NCBI GenBank assembly: GCA_030430565.1 | Contig: JAUIKS010000031.1 | Coordinates: forward strand, 83,829 to 147,828 | DNA from: Polyangia bacterium | Lineage (GTDB): Bacteria > Myxococcota_A > Polyangia > Nannocystales > Nannocystaceae | Reading direction: 5' to 3' | Length of the DNA stretch: 64,000 nt | Translations under genes and position numbers: made by a program | The notes under the pieces: generated by a model | The model's input: only the letters and a program-made list of their open reading frames with translations | What the model was told of the DNA's origin: nothing | The model's database searches: none | Shown here: one piece after another, positions 20,632-29,466 of the stretch | Position numbering within the stretch: position 1 is the first letter of the stretch | Layout of the letters: each line of letters starts with the position of its first letter

Positions 20632-21912
20632 ATGCCGACCCCGCTCAAAGTCCCCGCCCTCGGCGAGTCCATCACCGAGGCCATCGTCGCCAGCTGGCTC
20701 GTGTCCCCCGGGGACCGCGTCAAGGCCGACGACCCCATCGTCGAGCTCGAGACCGACAAGATCACGGTCGAGGCCCCGGCCCCCTGCGACGGCGTGCTGC
20801 TGCGCCAGCTCGCGGAGGTCGGCGCGACCGTGTCGATCGGCGATGTCATCGCCGAGATCGGTGAGGCCGGCGACCAGCCCGCGACCGCGACCGAGCCCGC
20901 GAAGGAACCCGCGAAGGAACCCGCGCCCGAGCCCGCGACGGAGGCCGCGCCTGCACCTGCCCCCGCGGCCAGCCAGCCCGACCCCGCCCCCGAAGCCGCC
21001 CCCGGCGGCCCGGCGATGCCCGCCGCCCAGGCCGAGGCCGCGCGCGCGGGCGTCGACCTGAGCACGGTCGCCGGCACCGGCCTCGGCGGGCGCGTGCTCA
21101 AAGAAGATGTCCAGCGCGCCGCCGCCCAGGCCAAGGCGCCCGCCCAGGCCAAGAAGCCCGCTCCCGCGCCCAAGCCCGCCCCCGCGCCCAAGCCCGCAGC
21201 CGCAGCGGACGACTCGCTCGTCGAGGTCAAGACGATGACCCCGCTGCGCCGACGCATCGCCGAGCGCCTCGTCCAGGCCCAGCACACCGCCGCGATCCTC
21301 ACGACCTTTAACGAGGTCGACATGTCGGCGATCTTCGCCCTTCGAAAGGCCTACAAGCAGCCCTTCAACGAGCGCCACGGCATCAAGCTCGGCTTCATGT
21401 CGTTCTTCATCAAGGCCGCCGTCTCGGCGCTCAAGGCCTACCCGGGCGTCAACGCCGAGATCCGCGGGACCGACATCCACTACCACAAGCGCTACGACAT
21501 CGGCGTCGCGGTCGGCGGCGGCAAGGGCCTGGTCGTCCCGGTGGTGCGCGGCTGCGACCGCCTCTCGTTCTCCGAGATCGAGGCTGAGATCAAGCGCCTC
21601 GCCCTGCTCGCGCGCAACAACAAGCTCAAGCTCGACGACCTGACCGGCGGGACATTCACCATCAGCAACGGCGGGATCTACGGCTCGATGCTCTCGACGC
21701 CGATCCTCAACCCGCCGCAGAGCGGCATCCTCGGGCTCCACAACATCGTCGAGCGCCCGGTCGCGATCAACGGCCAGGTCGAGATCCGCCCGATCATGTA
21801 CCTCGCGCTGTCCTACGACCACCGGCTGGTCGACGGGCGCGAGGCGGTGCAGTTCCTGATCCGGATCAAGGAGTGCATCGAGGACCCGTCGCGCATCATG
21901 CTCGACGTCTAG
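20632..21912 (+). CDS. sucB: dihydrolipoyllysine succinyltransferase E2
   Basis: A 426-residue E2 core of the 2-oxoglutarate dehydrogenase complex, transferring succinyl from lipoamide to CoA. It has a single lipoyl domain (1-75) with the lipoylated K43 in ETDKITVEAP, and a Pro/Ala/Glu linker with short repeats of EPAKEPA type. The peripheral-subunit-binding domain follows (about 126-160, GVDLSTVAGTGLGGRVLKED), then a second Ala/Pro/Lys linker and the catalytic acyltransferase domain ending in YDHRLVDGREAVQF, with active-site His and Asp. Length agrees with SucB (about 400-430). It lies 96 bases downstream of sucA and 57 bases upstream of lpd. Confidence 0.96.
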   Translation: MPTPLKVPALGESITEAIVASWLVSPGDRVKADDPIVELETDKITVEAPAPCDGVLLRQLAEVGATVSIGDVIAEIGEAGDQPATATEPAKEPAKEPAPEPATEAAPAPAPAASQPDPAPEAAPGGPAMPAAQAEAARAGVDLSTVAGTGLGGRVLKEDVQRAAAQAKAPAQAKKPAPAPKPAPAPKPAAAADDSLVEVKTMTPLRRRIAERLVQAQHTAAILTTFNEVDMSAIFALRKAYKQPFNERHGIKLGFMSFFIKAAVSALKAYPGVNAEIRGTDIHYHKRYDIGVAVGGGKGLVVPVVRGCDRLSFSEIEAEIKRLALLARNNKLKLDDLTGGTFTISNGGIYGSMLSTPILNPPQSGILGLHNIVERPVAINGQVEIRPIMYLALSYDHRLVDGREAVQFLIRIKECIEDPSRIMLDV

Positions 21913-21969
21913 CTCGACGGCTCCGCGATCACCTCCGCGAGCGCCCCGACCACAAGGCAGGCGAACACC

Positions 21970-23415
21970 ATGTCCAAGGCTCCCCCATCCCCGATCCCTG
22001 CAGACCTCCCCGCGCGCCTCGACCTCGTCGTCATCGGCGCGGGCCCGGGCGGCTACGTCGCGGCCATCCGCGCGGCGCAGCTCGGCATGAAGGTCGCCTG
22101 TATCGAGAAAGACCCGACGCTCGGCGGCACCTGCCTCAACGTCGGCTGCATCCCCTCCAAGGCGCTGCTCGACTCGAGCGAGCGCTACGAGGACATCCGC
22201 AAGCACCTGAGGCCCCACGGCATCAAGGTCTCCGGCGTCGAGATCGACGTGACCAAGATGCTGCGCCGCAAAGACAAGATCGTCCGGCAGCTGACCGGCG
22301 GCGTCGACTTCCTGTTCAAGAAGAACGGCATCCACCGGATCCGCGGCCTCGGCAGCCTGCGCGGCGACGGGCGCGTCGGCGTCTCCGACCCCGAGAACGG
22401 GCGGCTGCTCGCCGAGTTGGTCACCGACAAGATCCTGATCGCGACCGGCTCGGTCCCGGCGAGCCTGCGCGGCGTCGAGTTCGACGGCGACCGCATCGGC
22501 ACCTCGACCGAGGCGCTCTCGTACCCGAGCGTCCCCGAGCACCTGATGATCATCGGCGCCGGCGTGATCGGCCTCGAGCTGGGCTCGGTCTGGGCCCGGC
22601 TCGGCGCCAAGGTCACGGTGCTCGAGTACCTGCCCTCGCTGCTGGCGATGATGGACCCCGACATCAGCAAGGCCGCGGCCAAGATCTTCCCGCGCCAGGG
22701 CCTCGACTTCGTGTTCAACGCCCGCGTCACCGGGGCGACGCGCCGCGGCGACGTCGTCGACGTGACCTACCAGGACAAAGCCGACCAGCCCCAGTCGATC
22801 TCCGGCGATCGGCTGCTCGTCGCGGTCGGCCGCTGGCCCAACACGCGCGGGCTCAACGCGGAGCAGGTCGGCCTCACGCTCAACAAGCGCGGCTACATCG
22901 AGGTCGACGAGCACTACTTCACGGGCGTCCCCGGCGTCTACGCGATCGGCGACGTCATCCCCGGCATCATGCTCGCGCACAAGGCCGAGCACGAGGGCGT
23001 CGCGGCCGTCGAGCACATGGCCGGCCTCGGCGGGCACGTCAACTACGACGCCATCCCCAACGTCATCTACACCCACCCCGAGATCGCCTCGGTCGGCAAG
23101 ACCGAGCCCGAGCTTAAGGAGGCGGGGATCCCCTACAAGCACGGGAGCTTCCCCTTCGCCGCCAACGGCCGCGCCAAGGCCATGGGACAGACCGACGGCT
23201 TCGTAAAGATCCTCGCCCACGCCGAGACCGACCGCATCCTCGGGGCGCACATCATCGGCCCGCGCGCGAGCGACACGATCGCCGAGCTCGCGGTCGCGGT
23301 TGAGTTCTCCGCCAGCTCCGAGGACATCGCCCGCAGCGTCCACGCCCACCCGACGCTCGCCGAGGCGATCAAAGAGGCCGCGCTCGGCGTCGACGGGCGC
23401 ATGATCAACCTCTGA
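21970..23415 (+). CDS. lpdA: dihydrolipoamide dehydrogenase E3
   Basis: A 481-residue FAD/NAD disulfide oxidoreductase that reoxidises dihydrolipoamide for the complex encoded upstream. The FAD-binding GAGPGGYVAA motif is at 23-32, the redox-active pair C55/C60 in GGTCLNVGCIPSK, the NAD-binding GAGVIGLELGSVW in the middle, and the C-terminal His-Glu pair in HAHPTLAEAIKE forms the active-site base of the partner subunit. Length is standard. As the third gene of the suc operon it may also serve pyruvate and branched-chain complexes. Confidence 0.96.
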   Translation: MSKAPPSPIPADLPARLDLVVIGAGPGGYVAAIRAAQLGMKVACIEKDPTLGGTCLNVGCIPSKALLDSSERYEDIRKHLRPHGIKVSGVEIDVTKMLRRKDKIVRQLTGGVDFLFKKNGIHRIRGLGSLRGDGRVGVSDPENGRLLAELVTDKILIATGSVPASLRGVEFDGDRIGTSTEALSYPSVPEHLMIIGAGVIGLELGSVWARLGAKVTVLEYLPSLLAMMDPDISKAAAKIFPRQGLDFVFNARVTGATRRGDVVDVTYQDKADQPQSISGDRLLVAVGRWPNTRGLNAEQVGLTLNKRGYIEVDEHYFTGVPGVYAIGDVIPGIMLAHKAEHEGVAAVEHMAGLGGHVNYDAIPNVIYTHPEIASVGKTEPELKEAGIPYKHGSFPFAANGRAKAMGQTDGFVKILAHAETDRILGAHIIGPRASDTIAELAVAVEFSASSEDIARSVHAHPTLAEAIKEAALGVDGRMINL

Positions 23416-23508
23416 GCGGCATCGCACGTCGAGCAGCGCGTCTCGGGGCCCCTCGGCCGGGCTCCCGGCCGTGACGTCGCGGATAATTCGAGATACGGTG
23501 ACCCGCTC

Positions 23509-25170
23509 ATGACGGTTCGTCGAGGAGGACGTAAGGGCGGCAAAGGCCGTCGCGTTGTCGCCGGCACCGGTCGGCGCGTCGTCGCCGGCGCCAAGAAGCG
23601 CACCGCCGGTGACGCGGGCGCGCTATCGACAAAGACCCTCGACGATCGCCCGCTCGCGATCGCCATGAGCCGCGATCACAAGCGCCTGCTCGTCACGCTC
23701 CCGCACGAGCTGTGGGTGGTCAACGCCCAGACCCTCGAGGTCGAGCGCAGCGTCGCGATCAAGGCCGAGCGCCCCTCGGTCAGCGAGGCGCCGAGCGACG
23801 GGCAGCTGTGGATGGGCGGGCACCACCTGTTTCGCGGCAACCTCTACGCGACCAGCAGCGCCAAGGTCGGCAGCAAGCTCGGCGGCTTCGTCGATCGCGT
23901 CTGCGTGCTTCGGCCCGGCCTGGTGTGCGGCGTCGGCTCGCACGGCGAGGTCCTGTGGAACGCCGAGAGCGAGTCGATCAGCCACCGGCGCAAGGTCAGC
24001 GAGCGCACGCTGACCGGCCTCGTCGCGACGCCGCGCGGCCGCGCGATCTGGTCCGACGGCAGCCAGGACGCGTGGGTCATCGATCCCGATCACCCCTCGG
24101 GCTACATGCGGCTGCGGCTCAAGACCACCAGCGAGGTCGCGGTCGAGCGCGAGGGGATCGCCGGTCTCCACGTCACGACGACCGGGCGCTGCGTGCTCGC
24201 GGCCCGCGACGGCGCGATCGCCTGGACCACCCCCGGGCTGCGCTTTGAGACCGAGCGCTTCCTCCCGAGTAAACTCGCCGCCAACGCCAACCGGGCGACG
24301 CCGCTCGACCTCGCGGGCGACGCCCGCTGGATCTACGTGCTGCGCCCGCGCGGGCTCCTGCAGCGCTTCTTGATCGAGCAGCCGCCGATCCCCGACGACG
24401 TCGAGGACCCGCCCGACCCGCTCCCGCTCGCGGAGGAGTGTCGCCTGCGCTGGCCGGCGAGCTGCGTGTCGCTGCTGATCCCGCCCTACGCCTCCGAAGA
24501 TGTCCTGGCGAGCGCGCTGATCCTCGGCGGGCCGCAGGCCGACGGGATGCTCGGTCGACTGTGGCGCCAGCCGCTCGCCGCGCTCGAGTGGAAGCCGCTG
24601 GAGCTAGGCCTAGACGCGCGCGCGCTCGTCGAGTCGCTCCCCCCCGAGGCCCCCCGCACAGTCAGCTTCGTCGCGACCCGCAGCAAGCTCAAGGGCCCCG
24701 ACGTGGTCCCGCTGCAGGCGCTCCGCGTCGATGATGTCCTTAAGGCCAGCGGCGGGCTGCACATCACCCAGCGCCACGGCTCGCTGCTCGAGCGCCCGGT
24801 CGCGCGCAAGCCCGCAGGCGAGGTCATGCCCGGCGACGCGGCGCTGCTGCCCGCGATGGTCCGCGCGCGCGAGGGCACCGCCCGACCCGCGATGCTGCTG
24901 TGGCCCGGCGTCCCCGACAAGGACGCCCAGCCGCCCGAGCCGCAGTGGCTGATCTGGGGCGATCGCCCGCGCGGCTGGATGCCGGTGAGCACGCCGAGCA
25001 TCCGCAAGCAGGGCTGGTCACGCACCGACCTGTTCCCCTGGCAGGTCGCGCTCGCCCGCCGGCCCGAGCTCGCGGGCAACCGCGCGCCGCTGCCCGAGAA
25101 GTGGCACGACAAGAGCCTGTTCGAAGCGCTCAAGCGCGAGTGCAAACACCTGCTCAAGGTCATCTGGTAG
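23509..25170 (+). CDS. hypothetical protein, propeller-like with basic N-terminus
   Basis: I do not recognise this 553-residue soluble protein. The first 35 residues are extremely basic, with a duplicated RRVVAG hexapeptide (GRRVVAGTGRRVVAGAKK), suggesting nucleic-acid or membrane-surface contact. The next 250 residues have the strand rhythm of a beta-propeller (LLVTLPHELWVVNAQTLEVE, GLHVTTTGRCVLAARDGAIA). The C-terminal part is less regular and ends in a helical, charged segment. No signal peptide or catalytic motif is seen. It converges with the Gly-Asp lipoprotein gene across a strong hairpin. Confidence 0.6.
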   Translation: MTVRRGGRKGGKGRRVVAGTGRRVVAGAKKRTAGDAGALSTKTLDDRPLAIAMSRDHKRLLVTLPHELWVVNAQTLEVERSVAIKAERPSVSEAPSDGQLWMGGHHLFRGNLYATSSAKVGSKLGGFVDRVCVLRPGLVCGVGSHGEVLWNAESESISHRRKVSERTLTGLVATPRGRAIWSDGSQDAWVIDPDHPSGYMRLRLKTTSEVAVEREGIAGLHVTTTGRCVLAARDGAIAWTTPGLRFETERFLPSKLAANANRATPLDLAGDARWIYVLRPRGLLQRFLIEQPPIPDDVEDPPDPLPLAEECRLRWPASCVSLLIPPYASEDVLASALILGGPQADGMLGRLWRQPLAALEWKPLELGLDARALVESLPPEAPRTVSFVATRSKLKGPDVVPLQALRVDDVLKASGGLHITQRHGSLLERPVARKPAGEVMPGDAALLPAMVRAREGTARPAMLLWPGVPDKDAQPPEPQWLIWGDRPRGWMPVSTPSIRKQGWSRTDLFPWQVALARRPELAGNRAPLPEKWHDKSLFEALKRECKHLLKVIW

Positions 25171-25199
25171 CGAGCGGGCCGGCGCGTCGCTTCGAACGA

Positions 25200-25231
25200 G
25201 ACGCCGCGCTCGCTCGGGCGAGCGCGGCGTC
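25200..25231. terminator. bidirectional terminator hairpin
   Basis: A perfect 14-bp GC-rich stem (25200-25213 with 25218-25231) and tetraloop TCGG, lying between two convergent genes ending at 25170 and 25253. No T run follows on either strand, so it may stop transcription only partly or act as an RNA 3'-end stabiliser. Confidence 0.65.
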
Positions 25232-25252
25232 TGACCTTCGCGCCTCGAGCCG

Positions 25253-26857
25253 CTACTGCGGCACGATCTGGGCGTTGAGGCCGGCGCCCGTCATGTCCGA
25301 GTAGGTGTAGGGGCTGACCAGGCCGGTGACCTGATCGACGATCGAGTAGTTGTCCGGATCGATCTTGAACGCTCGGCTCGCGCCCTCATCAACGACCCAG
25401 ACGTAGCCCTCGGCGTCGATGCTGACACCCACCGGCGTCGAGCAGCCGGCGATGGCCACGTGCTGGCTGATCCACTGCATGTTCTCGGTGTCCCAGACCG
25501 CGAGGCCGCAGGGGCTGTTCTTGGCGATGAAGGCCCGCCCCTCGAGGTCGACCTGCAGGCCGCGCAGGCAGCTCGCGTTCGTCGACCCGGCCAGCGACCA
25601 CGACTCGTTCTGCTTGTCGAAGCGGTAGACGTTGCCGTTGCCGCAGCCGGCCGCGTAGGTGTTGCCCTGTAGATCCAGGCCCATGCCGTAGATCCACCCG
25701 CCCGCGTTGCCGTAGTGGGTCGCCTGGTAGTCCTGACCGTCGATCTTCACGACCGGGCCGTTGCTGCCCCAGCCGGTGACCCAGAAGTTGTTCTCCGAGT
25801 CGATCGCGCCGCCGTAGGGGCCCCAGGTTTCACCGGACCAATTGTTCACCTGCACCTCGGTGATGGTCGCGCCGTCCTCGCCGTTGAGCAGGCGGAAGTT
25901 GCCGGTGTTCTGGCCCGAGTTGTACCAACCGACCCAGACGTCGCCCATGCCGAACTCGCAGGTGAACTCGTCCTGCGGACCGATGTTCCAGCTGACCGGG
26001 CGCGGCCCGGAGGTGCCAGTCGCCGGCAGCGAAACGTTCCACAGCACGCACTCGTCCTGGCCCCACGCGAGCACGTCGTTGGGACCCTGCGAGGTCTCGA
26101 TCGTGTTGTTGTTATTGCTGTCGACGCAGTCGTCCTCCTCGGCCGCGATCATGGAGATGCCGCCGTTGCGGTTGACCACGACCGCGAACTTGCCGTCAGC
26201 GCTGACCGAGGTGCGCGAGGGGTCCTGGGCCCCGGGCGGGCCCGAGGTGTAGCGCGCGACCTCGGTCGCGGTCGCGGTGTCGACCTTCGAGACCGTGCCC
26301 TGCGGCGAGTTCGAGATCCAGATGTAGGAGAAGTCGAAGTCGGGCGGCTGCTGCATCTGCTGGTCGCAGGGGACGTTCAGGCAGCTGTTCGAGCAGGCGT
26401 CGTTGTCGACATCGTTGCCGTCGTCGCACTCCTCGCCACCGTTGACCTGGCCGTCACCGCAGACGGGCTCGTCGCCGTCACCGTCTCCGTCTCCGTCTCC
26501 GTCGCCGTCTCCGTCTCCGTCTCCGTCGCCGTCGCCGTCGCCGTCACCGTCTCCGTCTCCGTCTCCGTCTCCGTCGCCGTCGCCGTCTCCGTCGCCGTCT
26601 CCGTCTCCGTCGCCGTCGCCGTCTCCGTCACCGTCGCCGATCGTCGTACCGTCCTCTGTCTCCGAACCACCCGGGTCCGTCGTCGCGCCGGTTTGACCGT
26701 CGGTGTTCGAGTCGGGGCCGGCCGAAGGATCCGTGGTCGAGGTGTCCGCGTCGGAGTCGCCGGAGTCGCTGTCGACAGAGCTGTCCCCACACCCGGTCAC
26801 CGCGAGCAGCGGGACCACGAGCGAGACCACCAGGAATTCACGAGACCAGGTACGCAT
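25253..26857 (-). CDS. lipoprotein with Gly-Asp repeat tract, Cys-rich repeat and propeller domain
   Basis: A 534-residue surface lipoprotein. The signal ends in lipobox VTGC; an acidic Ser/Thr/Asp linker is followed by about 28 uninterrupted Gly-Asp dipeptides. Then comes a Myxococcus-type Cys-rich repeat (CGDGQVNGGEECDDGN...C..C). The last 380 residues look like an NHL or streptogramin-lyase-like beta-propeller, with repeated VDLEGRAFIAKN and SIDAEGYVWVVDEG blades. It may bind calcium or a surface ligand; function is unknown. The start chosen is ATG 26857, which gives a compact signal peptide; an upstream in-frame start would add 19 non-signal residues and run through a terminator-like hairpin. 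Confidence 0.8.
   Translation of the reverse strand: MRTWSREFLVVSLVVPLLAVTGCGDSSVDSDSGDSDADTSTTDPSAGPDSNTDGQTGATTDPGGSETEDGTTIGDGDGDGDGDGDGDGDGDGDGDGDGDGDGDGDGDGDGDGDGDGDGDGDGDGDGDGDEPVCGDGQVNGGEECDDGNDVDNDACSNSCLNVPCDQQMQQPPDFDFSYIWISNSPQGTVSKVDTATATEVARYTSGPPGAQDPSRTSVSADGKFAVVVNRNGGISMIAAEEDDCVDSNNNNTIETSQGPNDVLAWGQDECVLWNVSLPATGTSGPRPVSWNIGPQDEFTCEFGMGDVWVGWYNSGQNTGNFRLLNGEDGATITEVQVNNWSGETWGPYGGAIDSENNFWVTGWGSNGPVVKIDGQDYQATHYGNAGGWIYGMGLDLQGNTYAAGCGNGNVYRFDKQNESWSLAGSTNASCLRGLQVDLEGRAFIAKNSPCGLAVWDTENMQWISQHVAIAGCSTPVGVSIDAEGYVWVVDEGASRAFKIDPDNYSIVDQVTGLVSPYTYSDMTGAGLNAQIVPQ
26471..26638 (-). repeat. hexanucleotide tract encoding (Gly-Asp)n
   Basis: About 168 bases made almost only of six-base units GGNGAC (minus strand), giving roughly 28 Gly-Asp dipeptides in frame. 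Third positions of the Gly codons vary (C, A, T mixed), so the DNA repeat is imperfect although the protein repeat is perfect. This suggests selection on the protein rather than very recent slippage. Confidence 0.9.
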
Positions 26858-26870
26858 GTTGATAAAACAA

Positions 26871-26917
26871 TAAAGAAAAACGCGCGCGGATGAGGTGTTC
26901 TCCCCCGTCCGCACGCG
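26871..26917 (-). terminator. Rho-independent terminator after the LeuA-like gene
   Basis: A 10-bp stem with one mismatch (26881-26890 with 26908-26917), followed on the minus strand by TTTTTCTTTA. It lies downstream of the gene ending at 26990 and only 13 bases upstream of the ATG of the next minus-strand gene. It either ends the first transcript or acts as an attenuator for the second. Confidence 0.75.
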
Positions 26918-26989
26918 TGAGATCTCGAGGGGTTCCCCCTGTTCACGAACCGGCCGCGCGCGCCCGCGCTGGCGCTGGCGCCGCGGCCG

Positions 26990-28237
26990 TCAGGCCTCGA
27001 TGATCGCCTTCACCTCGTCGGTCGAGAGCGTGTGGTCCTGACGCTTGGCTGCCTGAAAGACCTTGTCGACCAGCGCCTCCGAGGTCTCGTAGCCGTGCTC
27101 GCGCAGCCAGTAGACCACGTTCGACTTGCCGCTGTAGTGCCCGATCTCGATCTCCTGCCGGCGCCCGAACACACCGGCCGGGACCGAGGAGTAGACGCGA
27201 TCCTCTAGCTCGGAGTCGCCCTGCTTCTGGGCCTTGATGATCGCCGCGGCGTGCACACCCGTCGCGGTCCTGAACGCGTCGCGCCCGGACAGCGGGTAGC
27301 TCGGGTGGATCGGCACCCCCGTGTACTCGCTGACCTTCTGCACGTACTCGACGAGGCACGAGAGGTCGTGCTGCTCGGTGTCGAGCAGGCCCAGCAGGTA
27401 GAGGTTCAGCAGCAGCAGATCGATCGAGGTGTTGCCGACCCGCTCGCCGATGCCGAGGCCGCAGCCGTGCACGCGGTGCACGCCCCACTCGAAGGCGTAA
27501 AGGCCCAGCGCGAGCGCCATCCCGCGATCGTTGTGCCCGTGCCAGTCGAGCTCGACGCGCTCCTCGACGTCCATCGCGCGCAAAAGGCCCTTGGTGAAGT
27601 TGAGGAGGTTGCGCAGGCCGTCCGGGGTCGCGTGCCCCACCGTGTCGCAGAGCACGAGGCGCGTCGCGCCCTCGTCGATCGCGGTGCGGAACAGCAGGTC
27701 GAGCGTCATCGGGTGCGAGCGCGTCGTGTCCTCGGTGACGAACGAGGCCGGCAGGCCGTTGCCGACGATCAGCTTGATCGCGTCGCGCGTGTGCTTGACG
27801 AGCCGCTGCGTGTCCCAGCCCTCGGCGTAGCTGCGGATCGGGCTCGAGCCGATGAACGCGGTGATCTCGATCGGCACGCCGACGCGCTGCGAGATGTCGA
27901 TGATCGGCGTGATGTCGGCGGCGACGGTCCGCGCCGCGCAGTTCGGCGTGAGGTTGAGCTTCTCCTCGACGATCAGGCGCAGCAGCTGCTCGACGTCCTC
28001 CTGCGCGCGCGTGCCCGCGCCCGGCAGCCCGAGGTTGAGGCACTGGATCCCGAGCCGATCCATGTAGCGGAGCAGCTCCATCTTCTGCTCGATCGTCGGG
28101 TCCTTCACCGACGGCGACTGCAGCCCGTCGCGGATGGTCTCGTCGACGAAGCGCGGCGGTCTGCGGAGCAGCGGCCCCGTGCGCTCGCGCTCGTTCCAGT
28201 CGTAGATAAGGGCCGCGGTGTTGTGCTGCTGATCCAT
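26990..28237 (-). CDS. LeuA-type acyl-CoA condensing enzyme (HMGL-like)
   Basis: A 415-residue member of the 2-isopropylmalate/homocitrate/citramalate synthase family, which joins an acetyl-CoA unit to a 2-oxo acid. Visible are the opening DETIRDGLQSPSV (Arg-Asp metal/substrate site), DWHGHNDRG (metal-binding His pair), GCGLGIGERVGNT and the HPSYPLSGRDAFRTATGVHA subdomain. The C-terminal leucine-sensing domain of full LeuA (about 510 residues) is absent, so it is probably not feedback-inhibited in that way. The exact substrate cannot be decided; homocitrate- or Re-citrate-synthase-like roles remain open. The start at 28237 is set by a good AGGAG five bases upstream of ATG; an ATG 11 codons earlier lacks one. 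Confidence 0.85.
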   Translation of the reverse strand: MDQQHNTAALIYDWNERERTGPLLRRPPRFVDETIRDGLQSPSVKDPTIEQKMELLRYMDRLGIQCLNLGLPGAGTRAQEDVEQLLRLIVEEKLNLTPNCAARTVAADITPIIDISQRVGVPIEITAFIGSSPIRSYAEGWDTQRLVKHTRDAIKLIVGNGLPASFVTEDTTRSHPMTLDLLFRTAIDEGATRLVLCDTVGHATPDGLRNLLNFTKGLLRAMDVEERVELDWHGHNDRGMALALGLYAFEWGVHRVHGCGLGIGERVGNTSIDLLLLNLYLLGLLDTEQHDLSCLVEYVQKVSEYTGVPIHPSYPLSGRDAFRTATGVHAAAIIKAQKQGDSELEDRVYSSVPAGVFGRRQEIEIGHYSGKSNVVYWLREHGYETSEALVDKVFQAAKRQDHTLSTDEVKAIIEA

Positions 28238-28405
28238 CCCAGCTCCTGAAGAAACGCTCGAGTTCGTCACGTCGAGCTCGCGCGGACAGGCGCGCGGCGG
28301 TCCACGCGACCTCGACTTATTAAACAGTCTAATCCCTCGTCGCGCGGCGCAGGGACGCCGCCCCGCCGCCGTGACTTGACTTAACTCTTACGCGCGCGCC
28401 GAGCC

Positions 28406-29428
28406 CTACGAGGCGGTGGCCATCTGCAGGCCCTCCATCCGGAAGAACGCCCGCAGCTCGTCCAGCAAGCCGACGAACAGCAGCGGCACGATGTCCTCGT
28501 CGTCGTCGACCTCATCGAGCAGCAGGTCCCGCATGATGATGATCGCGTCGAGCCGCGCCTCCTGCTCGTCCTGCTTCGGCTGCCCGACGAAGGTCACGTA
28601 GGTCCGCGGGTTGACGCCGTCGGCGACCTGCGCCTTCGTCGGCCGCGTCTGGACCAAGATCGGCGCGTTCGCGACGCGCTGCAGCACCGGCTCGGGCACC
28701 TCGGTGAGCACCTCTTCCTCGAATTGGGCGCGCAGCGCGTCGCTCTCGCTGCTCTCGAGCGGCTCGCGCTCACCGGCGCTCTGGGCGTCGAGCTCGAGGA
28801 CCTTCAGCATCGCCACTTTCGCGCCCTCGCGATCGCCGTGTGACTCGCGGACGAGCCCGAGCTGATAGTGCAGATCGGGATCCTCGGGGTCCGCCTCGAT
28901 CGCCTGCTCGAGGGCGCGCAGCGCCGCCTCGGTCTGACCGCCCGCCTCGAGCACGAGCGCGCGCGTGCTCAAGTAGATGGGGTCGCCCTTGCGCTCATCC
29001 GAGATGCTCTCGAGCACCTCGAGCGCCTCCTCGACGTCATCGTCATCCAGGCGGATCTGCGCGAGCAGCAGCTTGCCCTGATCCTTCGACTCCGCCTCGA
29101 TGGAATCGCGCGCGAGCAGGGTGCGGAGCACCGCCTCGGCCTCCTGCAGGTCGTTTCCGCTCGCGGCCAGACACTCGGCGCAGTCGAGATAGATCTCGGC
29201 GTGATCAGCGTCGAGATCGACGGCCTGCTGCAGGTACCCCGCCGCGTTCTCGAGTCGCCCCTCGGCCCACGCGATCAAGCCGCTGAGATGAAGCACGCGC
29301 ACGTGATTCTCTCCCACCAGCCGCTGGGCCTCCTCGAGGGCCAGCTCAGCGCGCTCGAGGTTCTCGTCCTCAACGGCCTGGAGGCCGCGATCGATGACAG
29401 CGTCGACGGAGTCCGCAGCGCGATTCAT
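28406..29428 (-). CDS. TPR protein with degenerate zincin-like domain
   Basis: A 340-residue soluble protein. Residues about 5-200 are tetratricopeptide repeats (AEIYLDCAECLAASGNDLQ, PDLHYQLGLVRESHGDREGA) for protein contacts. Residues about 215-340 resemble the small metallopeptidase family PF06262: FEEEVLTEVPEPVLQRVANA, then VQTRPTKAQVADGVNPRTYV. At the place where that family has HExxH, this protein reads LLDELRAFF (near 323), so both zinc-binding His are lost and it should be inactive as a peptidase. The PF06262 link is my pattern match and not certain. The start is ATG 29428; a divergent gene begins 38 bases away. Confidence 0.7.
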   Translation of the reverse strand: MNRAADSVDAVIDRGLQAVEDENLERAELALEEAQRLVGENHVRVLHLSGLIAWAEGRLENAAGYLQQAVDLDADHAEIYLDCAECLAASGNDLQEAEAVLRTLLARDSIEAESKDQGKLLLAQIRLDDDDVEEALEVLESISDERKGDPIYLSTRALVLEAGGQTEAALRALEQAIEADPEDPDLHYQLGLVRESHGDREGAKVAMLKVLELDAQSAGEREPLESSESDALRAQFEEEVLTEVPEPVLQRVANAPILVQTRPTKAQVADGVNPRTYVTFVGQPKQDEQEARLDAIIIMRDLLLDEVDDDEDIVPLLFVGLLDELRAFFRMEGLQMATAS

Positions 29429-29466
29429 GGGCGGACTGTACCCCAAGCGTGTACGCTCGCCGGACC

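Noticed and set aside
26471..26638. The Gly-Asp tract as a non-coding minisatellite
   Set aside because: It is in frame within a signal-peptide-bearing protein, and third codon positions vary while the peptide stays perfect.
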